Shown here in pieces: positions 28,931 through 37,435 of a stretch of 64,000 nucleotides of DNA. The notes below the pieces were generated by a model. That model searched no databases. It was not told where the DNA came from and was given only the letters and a program-made list of their open reading frames with translations. The translations under genes were made by a program, and so were the position numbers. Position 1 is the stretch's first letter. The number at the start of each line of letters is the position of its first letter. The stretch is from Novosphingobium lindaniclasticum LE124 (lineage in GTDB: Bacteria > Pseudomonadota > Alphaproteobacteria > Sphingomonadales > Sphingomonadaceae): the NCBI RefSeq assembly GCF_000445125.1, contig NZ_ATHL01000054.1, forward strand, positions 1-64,000, in the 5' to 3' direction.

Positions 28931-30597
28931 GCGCGCGCCTTGCGCGCCGTCCGCCACCATTCGAGCAGGCACAGGACGATCGCGATCGTGCCGATCCAGG
29001 TGACCAGCACGAACATACGGTAATAGCCCTGCTCCTGGATGAGCTGCCCCAGCGCTCCCCGGCCCAGCGTACCGACCAGCAAGGTCAGCGACGACAGCAG
29101 GGCATATTGCACCGCGCTGTATCCCTTCGAAACGATCGACGAGAGCCAGGCGATATAGGCCGCGCCGGCAATGCCCGTCGCCAGGTTCTCCATGCCGATG
29201 GTGACCATGAGCGTGCCCAGGCGCGGCTCGCCGCCGAGTTGCGCCACCAGCCATGTCACTCCCAACATGTCGCTGATGACCGCCATATGGCCGCCGCCCA
29301 GGGCAAGGTCGGCGTAGAGCAGGTTCGTAGCGGCGGCGAGGACTGCCCCGAGCGTCAGCGTGGCCATGCGGCCTACTACCGTCAGCAGCGTACCGCCCAG
29401 CGCCAGGCCCAGCACGATCGCACCTACGCCGAAGAACTTGGAAGCGATCGCCACCTCGTCCTTCGTGTACTTCAACTCGCCCAGATAGAACGGATAGGCG
29501 AACGTGCCCCAGATCGAATCGCAAAGCCGGTAGGTCAGCACCAGCGCCAGCGCCAGCACGAGCCCCCAGCCCATGCGGCCGACCAGTTCGGTCAGCGGCA
29601 GGATCAGCGCGCGATAGAGGTGGTCCGCCGCGCGCGAGCCGGTGCCGTTATGCGGCACGGCCTCGGGAAGGAGATGCCGCCCGCTGCGCTGCAGCCAGAC
29701 GAGCACGGCGGCGATCGCGGCGGGCAGGATGATCGTGGCGATGACGATCAGCGGTCCGGTCTTCGCCACGAAGTCCACGGCATCGGGCCGTGCACCCGGA
29801 TCGCTGCCGAGCGAGCGCACCATGAACACGCCAACGGTCACCAATGCCCAGCCCCAGAGCAGGCCGACCAGCCCCAGCGCCAGCGCACGCACGCGCGGGC
29901 TGAGCTGGCCAGCCTCGCGCAGTTCGAGCAGTTCGTCGCGCTCATCGGCGCTGGGTGCAATTGCGTCGGCATCCGGGGCGAAGAGGCATATGACGCCTGC
30001 CATCACGAGGATCAGCCCCATGACCAGGAACACCGAGGTCCAGCCGATCCGTTCGGCCAGGATCAGCGCCAGCGCGCCGCCGACCAGCGCGGCGATGCGG
30101 TAGCCCATCTGGAACACGGTGGAGAGCATGTCGATGGTCGCCACCTCGTCCGCGACATCGACGCGCCAGGCATCGATGGCGATGTCCTGCGTGGCAGAGG
30201 CGAAGGCCCCGATCCCGGCGAGCAGCGAAAACAGTCCCAGCGCCGCGACGGGGTCGAGCTGCGACAGGGTGACGAGAATGATGCCCAGCAGGACCTGCGC
30301 CGTCACGATCCACTGCTTGCGCCGACCAAGGCGGCGCAGCACCGGCAGGTCGATCCGGTCCAGCGCGGGCGACCAGAGGAACTTGAAGGCATAGGCCAGC
30401 CCGATCAGCGAGAATACGCCCATCGTCTCCAGATCGACATGTGCGTCGGAGAGCCAGGCATAGAGCGTGCCGAGCAGCAACGAATAGGGCAGCCCCGCCG
30501 CGAAGCCGAACACCGCCATGAAGCCGGTCTTGCGATTGCCCAAAGCACGAATCACCGCTCCCCAACCGGGCTTCGGGGCAGCAGAGGCTTCAGACAT
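28927..30597 (-). CDS. AmpG-like MFS permease
   Basis: The 556-residue membrane protein has 12-14 predicted helices of the major facilitator fold. The N-terminal GFAAGLPYSLLLGTLYAWL segment, the KFLWSPALDR loop and ATQDIAIDAWRVD are typical of AmpG, the importer of anhydro-muropeptides from cell-wall recycling. The start is the ATG at 30597, with GGAG 8-12 nt upstream. The gene ends tail to tail with folC, overlapping stop codons by 4 bp. No ampC/ampR or recycling gene is nearby, so the substrate is inferred from the family only. Confidence 0.85.
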   Translation of the reverse strand: MSEASAAPKPGWGAVIRALGNRKTGFMAVFGFAAGLPYSLLLGTLYAWLSDAHVDLETMGVFSLIGLAYAFKFLWSPALDRIDLPVLRRLGRRKQWIVTAQVLLGIILVTLSQLDPVAALGLFSLLAGIGAFASATQDIAIDAWRVDVADEVATIDMLSTVFQMGYRIAALVGGALALILAERIGWTSVFLVMGLILVMAGVICLFAPDADAIAPSADERDELLELREAGQLSPRVRALALGLVGLLWGWALVTVGVFMVRSLGSDPGARPDAVDFVAKTGPLIVIATIILPAAIAAVLVWLQRSGRHLLPEAVPHNGTGSRAADHLYRALILPLTELVGRMGWGLVLALALVLTYRLCDSIWGTFAYPFYLGELKYTKDEVAIASKFFGVGAIVLGLALGGTLLTVVGRMATLTLGAVLAAATNLLYADLALGGGHMAVISDMLGVTWLVAQLGGEPRLGTLMVTIGMENLATGIAGAAYIAWLSSIVSKGYSAVQYALLSSLTLLVGTLGRGALGQLIQEQGYYRMFVLVTWIGTIAIVLCLLEWWRTARKARA

Positions 30598-30674
30598 CCC
30601 ATTTTCTCCAACGGCGACAGCTTCGGACAGACCGGGGGCGACCGTAACGCATGGTTTCCCGAAGGGAAGGCTGG

Positions 30675-32141
30675 ATGAAGCGGCGATCAACAGGTATGGG
30701 CGAGCGAATGTCCAAACCTCCTTTCAAATCCGGCGGCCCGAAGCGGGGCGGCTCTTCTCGCGATGGCGGATCTTCCCGTGGCCCTTTCCGCACCGGCTCT
30801 GGCAACAGCTCAGCTAGCGGCCCGGGCAGGGGAGGCCGGCACGGCGCCGACAGGACCGGGCGCGCAGAAGGTCGCACGGGCGAAAGCGCCGGACGGGGAC
30901 GGGGCGCTCGCGACGGCGCCTCGCGCGATGCGCGGCCTATGCGTGACGATCGTCCGGCGCGCGGCGGCCGCAGCGATCGCGGCGAAATCTTCGGCCGCAA
31001 CGAGCGCCCTGTTCGCGATCAACGCTCACGCGACGATCAGCGCACCCGCGGCGAACGCCCTGCGCGCAGCGAACGCCGGAACGACGATCTGCGCCCGCGC
31101 GGTGACCGGCCTTTCCGTGACGACAGCTTCTTGCGCAGCGAACGTCCGGCACACGGGGAACGCGCCGCGTACGGTGAGCGCCCGGCGCGCACGACCGCGG
31201 CAACACCGGACGGTGCCGCGCGCCGCGGGTCCGGCGGACGTTCGGCCGAGTTCTCGCCCCGTGACGGTACCTACTCCTCGCGCGGTCCCCGCTTTTCGGA
31301 GTCGCGCTCGTTCGATGGCGAGCGCCCGCGCCGCAAGCCGCCGCGCGCAGCGCCGCAGGCTGCCGCTCCCACACCCAAGACGCCGGGAATGCCCGAGCGC
31401 GAGGGCGAGCGCATCGCCAAGCTGCTCGCCCGCGCCGGAGTCGCCAGCCGCCGCGAAGCGGAGCGTCTGATCATCGAGGGCCGCGTCAAGCTGGGCGATG
31501 ACCTGATCGAGACGCCGTCGACCGTACTCACCAGCCTGCGCGGCGTCACCGTGGACGGCAATCCGGTTCGCGAAGCGGAAGAGACCCGCCTCTTCGCGTT
31601 CCACAAGCCCGCCGGCCTGCTTACGGCGGAGCGCGACCCGGGCGGCCGCCCGACCATCTACACCGCCTTGCGCAATGCCCTTCCCGAAGGCGCGGGCCGC
31701 GTGATGCCGATCGGCCGCCTCGATCTCAACACCGAAGGCCTGCTGCTGCTGACCAACGACGGCGCGTTCAAGCGCGAGTTGGAACTCCCCGCTACCGGCG
31801 TGCCGCGTACCTACCGCGCGCGCACGTTCGGCGACATCAGTCAGGCGCAGCTCGAAGACCTGATCGAGGGCATCGAGATCGAAGGCGTGGTCTATGGGAA
31901 GATCGATGCCAACATGGAGCGCCGGACCGGGCGCAACCAGTGGATCGAGATGACGCTCACCGAAGGCAAGAACCGCGAAGTGCGCCGCGTTCTCGAACAT
32001 CTTGGACTTCAGGTCAGCCGTCTGATCCGCACTTCCTACGGGCCGTTTCGTTTGCTCGATTTGCCCAAGGGCACGGCTTTCGAAGTCGCGCCGCGCGACC
32101 TGGAGAACTTCCGCCGAACGCTTTCGGGCGGAAAATCGTGA
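30675..32141 (+). CDS. RluB/RsuA-type pseudouridine synthase with long disordered N-terminus
   Basis: About 488 residues. The first ~240 are low complexity, rich in Arg, Gly, Asp, Ser and Pro, with recurring GERPAR/RDDRPARG-like units. A normal enzyme follows: S4 RNA-binding domain (about 246-290) and the RluB/RsuA catalytic domain with the active-site Asp in GRLDLNTEGLL (near residue 352) and the NREVRRVLEHLGL signature. It should modify 23S rRNA (RluB position) or 16S rRNA. The start is uncertain: ATG at 30675 has GGGAAGG before it; 30696 and 30708 are alternatives. rsmD overlaps its end by 4 bp, an rRNA-modification pair. Confidence 0.87.
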   Translation: MKRRSTGMGERMSKPPFKSGGPKRGGSSRDGGSSRGPFRTGSGNSSASGPGRGGRHGADRTGRAEGRTGESAGRGRGARDGASRDARPMRDDRPARGGRSDRGEIFGRNERPVRDQRSRDDQRTRGERPARSERRNDDLRPRGDRPFRDDSFLRSERPAHGERAAYGERPARTTAATPDGAARRGSGGRSAEFSPRDGTYSSRGPRFSESRSFDGERPRRKPPRAAPQAAAPTPKTPGMPEREGERIAKLLARAGVASRREAERLIIEGRVKLGDDLIETPSTVLTSLRGVTVDGNPVREAEETRLFAFHKPAGLLTAERDPGGRPTIYTALRNALPEGAGRVMPIGRLDLNTEGLLLLTNDGAFKRELELPATGVPRTYRARTFGDISQAQLEDLIEGIEIEGVVYGKIDANMERRTGRNQWIEMTLTEGKNREVRRVLEHLGLQVSRLIRTSYGPFRLLDLPKGTAFEVAPRDLENFRRTLSGGKS

Positions 32142-32725
32142 AGGGCGCAACCGGTAAAGCGGCTGCAGTGAAATCCGGCCTGCGTATCGTTGCAGGTGAA
32201 TGGCGCGGCCGCAAACTGGCTGCGCCGGAAGGCGCTACCACCCGGCCCACGGCCGATCGTACCCGCGAAACTCTGTTCTCGATGCTCATCAGCCGACTCG
32301 GCACGTTCGAAGGATTGAAGGTAGCCGACCTCTTCGCCGGATCGGGCGCTCTGGGGCTCGAAGCTCTGTCTCGCGGGGCGGCGCATTGCCTGTTCGTGGA
32401 CCAGGATCCAGCGGCCGTCCGCGCGCTACGCGGCAATATTGCGAATCTGCATGCCCAAAGCCGCAGCGACGTTCGCGCCAGTTCGGTGCTGTCGCTCGGT
32501 CCGGCGAAGGAGACGCTTGATCTCGTTCTGCTGGACCCGCCTTATGATACCGGCGCCGGTGCCGTAGCTATCGACAAGCTCGCACGGCTTGGCTGGATCG
32601 GCGAGCAGACCTGGATAAGCCTCGAAACCGCCAAGACCGAAGCCGTCTCAATCAAGGGGTTCGTGCTCGAAAGCGCGCGCGACGTCGGCAAGGCCAGGCT
32701 TCACTTCCTTCGCCGCGAGGTCTGA
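32138..32725 (+). CDS. rsmD: 16S rRNA (guanine-966 N2)-methyltransferase
   Basis: The 195-residue SAM-dependent methyltransferase has the LRIVAGEWRGRKL start segment, RPTADRTRETLFSML, SAM motif I ADLFAGSGALGLEA and the catalytic LLDPPYD (N/D-PPY motif). The GTG start at 32138 overlaps the stop of the upstream pseudouridine synthase (GTGA), implying coupling. Similarity starts about ten residues in, so a second GTG at 32168 is possible. Confidence 0.92.
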   Translation: MKGATGKAAAVKSGLRIVAGEWRGRKLAAPEGATTRPTADRTRETLFSMLISRLGTFEGLKVADLFAGSGALGLEALSRGAAHCLFVDQDPAAVRALRGNIANLHAQSRSDVRASSVLSLGPAKETLDLVLLDPPYDTGAGAVAIDKLARLGWIGEQTWISLETAKTEAVSIKGFVLESARDVGKARLHFLRREV

Positions 32726-32771
32726 AAGCCCCGTCGCCCCGGATGGCCGCCGGGACGACGGGGCTGCCATG

Positions 32772-33428
32772 TCACTTGCCGCCGCGATTGCGGCAATTGT
32801 CCTTCACCGTCTTGCTGCAGATCGGATAGGTCTTGTCCATCGCCGTTGCCGGCGGCGGTGTCATTGCGCCCTTGTATGGCCCTCCCTGATAATTGGGGTC
32901 GGCCGGCATGGCGGGGCGGGCCGCCTGTCCCGCAGATTGCGGGTCGGGCACCCCCGTCGTCGGCATGCCCTCTCCCGGAGGGTTCGCTTGAGCGGGCGGC
33001 GTCGTCGGCGTCTTGCCGGCCATCTGCTGCGAGATCGAGTTCCAGGCGACCGCCTGCTGTTCCGGCGTCATCTTGTAGATCTGCCCGCGCTGGTCAGGCG
33101 TGAGCGCCCAATAGCCCTTCTGCTGAGGCGCCGTGAGGCTCCAGTAATAGGCCTGATATTCCGGGGTCCAGCTGTCGTAGTCGCTGCGCTGAGCCGCCGG
33201 CCAGGCATCGTACATGGCCTTCTGGTCGGCGGTCATCGAAGCCGATGTCCTGGGCTTTGCCTGTGCGCCGCTGGGCCCGGTCGATGTGGACGGCGGCATG
33301 GCAGGTTCTTCGGGAACGGGCGGCGCATCGCTGCCGACCTGTTGAGCATGAAGCGCGTCGGTCGGTCCCAAGGCCGTCAGGCTCAGAATGGACGCGGCAG
33401 CAGCGCCAGAAAGGAGATATTTGCGCAT
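32772..33428 (-). CDS. Secreted protein with tandem ~11-residue aromatic repeats
   Basis: The 218-residue protein has a signal peptide (cleavage after ALHAQ, about residue 29), then a Pro/Ser/Thr-rich segment. At about residues 64-136 there are six tandem 11-12-residue units with the pattern xxYxxLTPxQQ (for example YYWSLTAPQQ, GYWALTPDQR, QIYKMTPEQQ). A second Pro/Gly-rich region and a basic tail with two Cys follow. I recognise no named domain; similar 'TPEQQ' proteins occur in sphingomonads. It lies between rsmD and uvrD on the opposite strand. A near-match to an EcfG promoter (GGAAC-N17-CGTC, 33482-33507) lies upstream. Confidence 0.78.
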   Translation of the reverse strand: MRKYLLSGAAAASILSLTALGPTDALHAQQVGSDAPPVPEEPAMPPSTSTGPSGAQAKPRTSASMTADQKAMYDAWPAAQRSDYDSWTPEYQAYYWSLTAPQQKGYWALTPDQRGQIYKMTPEQQAVAWNSISQQMAGKTPTTPPAQANPPGEGMPTTGVPDPQSAGQAARPAMPADPNYQGGPYKGAMTPPPATAMDKTYPICSKTVKDNCRNRGGK

Positions 33429-33539
33429 GATTCGCTCTCCACTTCTTCTTGTCTGTCGTTATTTTTTCTCCGTGACTCAGCGACGCGCCGCGCAGGGGGA
33501 TTGTTCCGGGGCTGCGACGAACCGGCCTTGCGTCACGAC

Positions 33540-35864
33540 ATGCCGTTCCCTAGATGTTCACGGGTGAACGATCTGCAATCCTCCTCGCCCCAAGCACCCT
33601 CCGATCCTCTGATCGAAGGCCTCAATCCGCCGCAGCGGGACGCGGTGCTGACGACCGAAGGCCCCGTTCTCATGCTAGCGGGGGCAGGCACCGGCAAGAC
33701 GGCGGCGCTCACCCGCCGGCTGGCGCATCTCGTCCGCAGCCGTCTGGCCTGGCCCAGCGAAATTCTCTGCGTCACCTTCACCAACAAGGCCGCGCGCGAA
33801 ATGCGCGAACGCGTCGGGCACCTGATCGGTCCGGCGGTGGAAGGGATGCCCTGGCTCGGCACCTTCCACGCGATCGCCGCCAAGATGCTGCGCCGCCATG
33901 CCGAACTGGTGGGTCTCCAGCCCAACTACACGATCATCGACACCGACGATCAGCTTCGCCTGCTCAAGCAGCTCATCCAGGCCGAAGGGCTGGACGAAAA
34001 GCGCTGGCCCGCCCGCCAGCTCGCCGGCTGCATCGATCGCTGGAAAAATCGCGGACTCAATCCCGCCGATCTGGATGCCGGCGAGAACGAAGCCTATGCC
34101 AATGGACGCGGACAAAAGTTCTACCAGCTCTACCAAGACCGCCTGAAGGCCGTGAATGCCTGCGACTTCGGCGATTTGCTGCTGCACATGCTCAATATCC
34201 TGCGCACCAACCGCGAAGTGCTGGAACAGTATCAGCAGCGTTTCAAATACGTCATGGTGGACGAGTACCAGGACACCAACCAAGTGCAGTACCTCTGGCT
34301 GCGGCTGATCGCGCAGGAGCGCAAGAACATCTGCGTGGTGGGGGACGACGACCAGTCGATCTACTCGTGGCGCGGGGCGGAAGTCGCCAATATCCTCAAG
34401 TTCGAAAAGGATTTTCCGGGCGCCAAGGTCATCCGGCTGGAGCAGAACTATCGCTCCACGCCCCAGATCCTGGCCGCCGCTTCGGGCCTGATCGGCGAGA
34501 ATACCCAGCGTCTCGGCAAGACCTTGTGGACCGAGCGACACCCCGGCGAGCAGGTCCGGGTGATCGGCGTGTGGGACGCGCCCGAGGAGGCGCGCCGCGT
34601 GGGCGACGAGATCGAGCGGCTCGAGCGCCAGGGCGCACCGTTGGATCAGGTCGCCATTCTCGTGCGCGCCCAGTACCAGACGCGCGAGTTCGAGGACCGC
34701 TTCATCTCGATCGGCATGAAGTACCGCATCATCGGCGGCTTCCGCTTCTACGAACGCGCCGAAATCCGCGACGCCCTCGCCTATCTGCGCGTCATCGCCC
34801 AGCCTGCCGACGACCTTGCCTTCGAACGCATCTACAACGCGCCCAAGCGCGGCCTTGGCGCCAAGGCGCTGGAGGCGTTGCATACGCTCGCTCGCCGGCG
34901 GGGCATTCCGCTCGCCATGGCTGCCATCGAGATTGCCGATACCGATGAGCTGCCGGCCCGCGCCCGCAACACCTTCCTTTCCCTGATGCGCGATTTCGCG
35001 CGCTGGCGCGATCTTGCCGGAACGGAGAACCCGGCCGACCTCCTGCGCAACGTGCTCGACGAAAGCGGCTACACCGATGCGCTCCAGGCCGAGAAGACGC
35101 CCGAGGCGGCCGGGCGCCTCGAAAACCTCGTCGAATTGGCTCGCGCCATGGAGGAATACGAGACGCTCGGGGATTTCCTCGAGCACGTCAGTCTGGTCAT
35201 GGACAACGATGCCGCTTCCGATGAGGAAAAGGTGACGATCATGACCATGCACGCTGCCAAGGGCCTGGAGTTCGACAACGTGTTCCTGCCCGGCTGGGAA
35301 GAAGGCGTCTTCCCCTCGCAGCGGGCGATGGACGAAGGCGGACTCGCCAGCCTGGAGGAAGAGCGCCGCCTGGCCTATGTCGCGATCACCCGCGCGCGGC
35401 GCAAATGCACGATCCTTCATGCCGCCAATCGCCGCATCTACGGCCAGTGGACCAGTTCGATTCCGTCCCGCTTCATCGCGGAATTGCCCGAGGATCACGT
35501 CGAAAGCGAAACGACCCTGTCAGGCGGCGCTTCGCTGTGGCGGGCGCAATGGTCGGAAATGGCGGATCCGTTTGCCGAAGTTGCGCGCGCGCAGCCTGCT
35601 CGCACCATTACGCGCGGGCCGGGCTGGCAACGCGCCGCCGCTCGCGAATTCGATACGACGCCTCGCAAGATCGCTGAGTCCACGCGCAGTGCCGCCAGCT
35701 TCGCCGCCAAGCCGCGCACCGATGTGGAGATCGGCAGCCGCGTATTTCACGAGAAGTTCGGCTACGGCGCGGTGATCTCGCAGGAAGGCAACAAGCTGGA
35801 AATCGATTTCGAACAGGCCGGGCGCAAGCGGGTGCTCGACAGTTTCGTCAAGCCTGCCGGCTGA
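33540..35864 (+). CDS. uvrD: ATP-dependent DNA helicase UvrD/PcrA
   Basis: 3'-5' superfamily 1A helicase for nucleotide excision and mismatch repair. The 774 residues show all helicase motifs: Walker A AGAGTGKT (about 47-54), FTNKAAREM (Ia), VDEYQDTN (II), GDDDQSIYSWRGA (III), QNYRST (IV), TMHAAKGLEFD (V) and VAITRAR (VI). The C-terminal Tudor-like end (IGSRVFHEKFGYGAV) is typical of UvrD. The start is uncertain: ATG 33540 or GTG 33564; neither has a good ribosome site. A palindrome GTTCACGGGTGAAC overlaps the start region. It ends 6 bp from the convergent esterase gene. Confidence 0.93.
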   Translation: MPFPRCSRVNDLQSSSPQAPSDPLIEGLNPPQRDAVLTTEGPVLMLAGAGTGKTAALTRRLAHLVRSRLAWPSEILCVTFTNKAAREMRERVGHLIGPAVEGMPWLGTFHAIAAKMLRRHAELVGLQPNYTIIDTDDQLRLLKQLIQAEGLDEKRWPARQLAGCIDRWKNRGLNPADLDAGENEAYANGRGQKFYQLYQDRLKAVNACDFGDLLLHMLNILRTNREVLEQYQQRFKYVMVDEYQDTNQVQYLWLRLIAQERKNICVVGDDDQSIYSWRGAEVANILKFEKDFPGAKVIRLEQNYRSTPQILAAASGLIGENTQRLGKTLWTERHPGEQVRVIGVWDAPEEARRVGDEIERLERQGAPLDQVAILVRAQYQTREFEDRFISIGMKYRIIGGFRFYERAEIRDALAYLRVIAQPADDLAFERIYNAPKRGLGAKALEALHTLARRRGIPLAMAAIEIADTDELPARARNTFLSLMRDFARWRDLAGTENPADLLRNVLDESGYTDALQAEKTPEAAGRLENLVELARAMEEYETLGDFLEHVSLVMDNDAASDEEKVTIMTMHAAKGLEFDNVFLPGWEEGVFPSQRAMDEGGLASLEEERRLAYVAITRARRKCTILHAANRRIYGQWTSSIPSRFIAELPEDHVESETTLSGGASLWRAQWSEMADPFAEVARAQPARTITRGPGWQRAAAREFDTTPRKIAESTRSAASFAAKPRTDVEIGSRVFHEKFGYGAVISQEGNKLEIDFEQAGRKRVLDSFVKPAG

Positions 35865-35870
35865 GCCGCT

Positions 35871-37301
35871 TCACAGGCCTGCCTTGGCCGGCGCCGCCTG
35901 GATCTGGCTCAGCCATGGATCGCGCTTGAACGTCGCCGTTCCGTCGGGTGCGAACTCGAGAAGTTCGGCGCCGTCCTTCGATCGCGCCGGCCACTTCGGA
36001 AGCGTCCCACCGTTCGGATCGCCGGTTCTCGCGAAGTTCACGAGATAGCCGCTGACGGTGCGCCCGACGGCGTTGTCCCGCGCACTCGTACGATCGCCAT
36101 ACTTGATCGCCTGCGTGCCGAGAAAGAATGGAATGTCAGTGGCATGGCCAGCGCCCTTGCCTGCGGGGAGGGACGAGGCGACGTAGGAAAAGCGGTACTC
36201 GTAAACCGGAATGCCCGCCTGGGCGACGAGCCCGGACACCTGCCGCGCACCGGCGATCATGCCTCCGGCAATGCCGCCGATGTCGTCGCTGGTCGCCCCG
36301 ATCATCATGGGAACGTGGTGGAAGCGCTTTGCCGCGTAAGCCGCTCGCTGGTCGACGGCCAGCCGACCGTCCACGAAAGGACTGGAGAACGTGCGAGGCT
36401 GGCCCGATGGCGCGAACATCGCGGCAAGGTTCAATCCGTCCGTCACTTGCTCCGCGGACAGCGCGCGCAGCTTGGCCAGGGCTTGCGGGTCTTGCGGTGC
36501 GATGCCCTTCCCCTCCCCGAAGCGGGCACCGACGGCCTCGGCCGATGCAAGGTCGGCTTCGGCAAGACTCGTGCCGTTGCCGCCCGACATCACCACGGCC
36601 TTGTGAAACAATCCCTTCGCTTCCGGGGACGTCACCAGAGTGTTCACCGACATGCCACCCGCGCTTTCGCCGATGATCGTGACATTATCCGGATCGCCGC
36701 CGAATGCCGCGATATTGCGCTTCACCCAGCGCAGCGCCGCCAGCTGATCCATGTAGCCGTAGTTGCCGATCCGCCCACCGTCTTCGCCGGCTTTGGTCAG
36801 TGCGGGATGCGCGAAAGTGCCGAAGCGACCGACACGGTAGTTGAAGCTGAAGAACAGAACGCCCTGCCGCGCCAGTTCCGCGCCGGAATAGGTCGTCGGA
36901 GAGGCGCCCCCGTTCACGAAGCCGCCTCCGTAGATCCAGACCACGACGGGCAGCTTTCCCCGCGTTTCGGCAGGTCGCCAGACGTTGGCGTAAAGGCAGT
37001 CCTCGGCAGGTGGCGTTCCCAGCGGAGCGGCGTCTCCGTCGAACGGCTTCTGCATGCAGTCATGCCCATAGGCGGTTGCGGCCCGCGTCCCCGCCCAGGA
37101 TGCGGCAGGCTGCGGCGCGCGCCAGCGAAGCAGCCCCACCGGCGGCGCGGCAAAAGGGATACCTTTCCAACTGGCTACGCCGTTCTCGGCGCTACCGGCC
37201 AGAGTACCGCTTTCGATGCGCACTTCCGTTCCGGGTTCCGCCAGGACGGCACAGGAGGTCGTGAGCATTCCGGCAAACGCCAGTATGTGCCTGATCTTCA
37301 T
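35871..37301 (-). CDS. Type-B carboxylesterase, secreted
   Basis: The 476-residue protein has a signal peptide (cleavage after CAVLA, about residue 21). Carboxylesterase type-B features: EDCLYANVW, the oxyanion-hole loop YGGGFVNGG, nucleophile elbow GESAGG, and a C-terminal catalytic His in KGAGHATDIPF. ATG start preceded by GGGGGA. The enzyme should act on esters in the periplasm or outside the cell; the substrate is unknown. Sphingomonads have many such genes for aromatic ester and lactone breakdown. Confidence 0.88.
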   Translation of the reverse strand: MKIRHILAFAGMLTTSCAVLAEPGTEVRIESGTLAGSAENGVASWKGIPFAAPPVGLLRWRAPQPAASWAGTRAATAYGHDCMQKPFDGDAAPLGTPPAEDCLYANVWRPAETRGKLPVVVWIYGGGFVNGGASPTTYSGAELARQGVLFFSFNYRVGRFGTFAHPALTKAGEDGGRIGNYGYMDQLAALRWVKRNIAAFGGDPDNVTIIGESAGGMSVNTLVTSPEAKGLFHKAVVMSGGNGTSLAEADLASAEAVGARFGEGKGIAPQDPQALAKLRALSAEQVTDGLNLAAMFAPSGQPRTFSSPFVDGRLAVDQRAAYAAKRFHHVPMMIGATSDDIGGIAGGMIAGARQVSGLVAQAGIPVYEYRFSYVASSLPAGKGAGHATDIPFFLGTQAIKYGDRTSARDNAVGRTVSGYLVNFARTGDPNGGTLPKWPARSKDGAELLEFAPDGTATFKRDPWLSQIQAAPAKAGL

Positions 37302-37435
37302 GTATCCCCCGCTGCCGACGACCTTGATGGACAGTCTGGCACGGGTGGAGGCCGCCGGGCAAGCGCGATCAGGCCGGGTCGGACGCTCTGCCGTCAAGCC
37401 AAAGACGCGCGGCGGCGTCTTCGGCGCGGGTGCCG

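Noticed and set aside
29107..30678. 523-codon open frame antisense to the AmpG-like transporter
   Set aside because: Gln/Arg/His-rich translation without any motif, while the opposite strand encodes a clear membrane transporter.
33482..33507. EcfG promoter for the repeat protein gene (GGAAC-N17-CGTC)
   Set aside because: The last base of the -10 element deviates (CGTC instead of CGTT); kept only as a hint in the gene entry.
33556..33569. GTTCACGGGTGAAC palindrome at the uvrD start as an SOS box
   Set aside because: Alphaproteobacterial LexA sites are direct repeats (GTTC-N7-GTTC); this is an inverted repeat with different spacing, so LexA control of uvrD is not supported.
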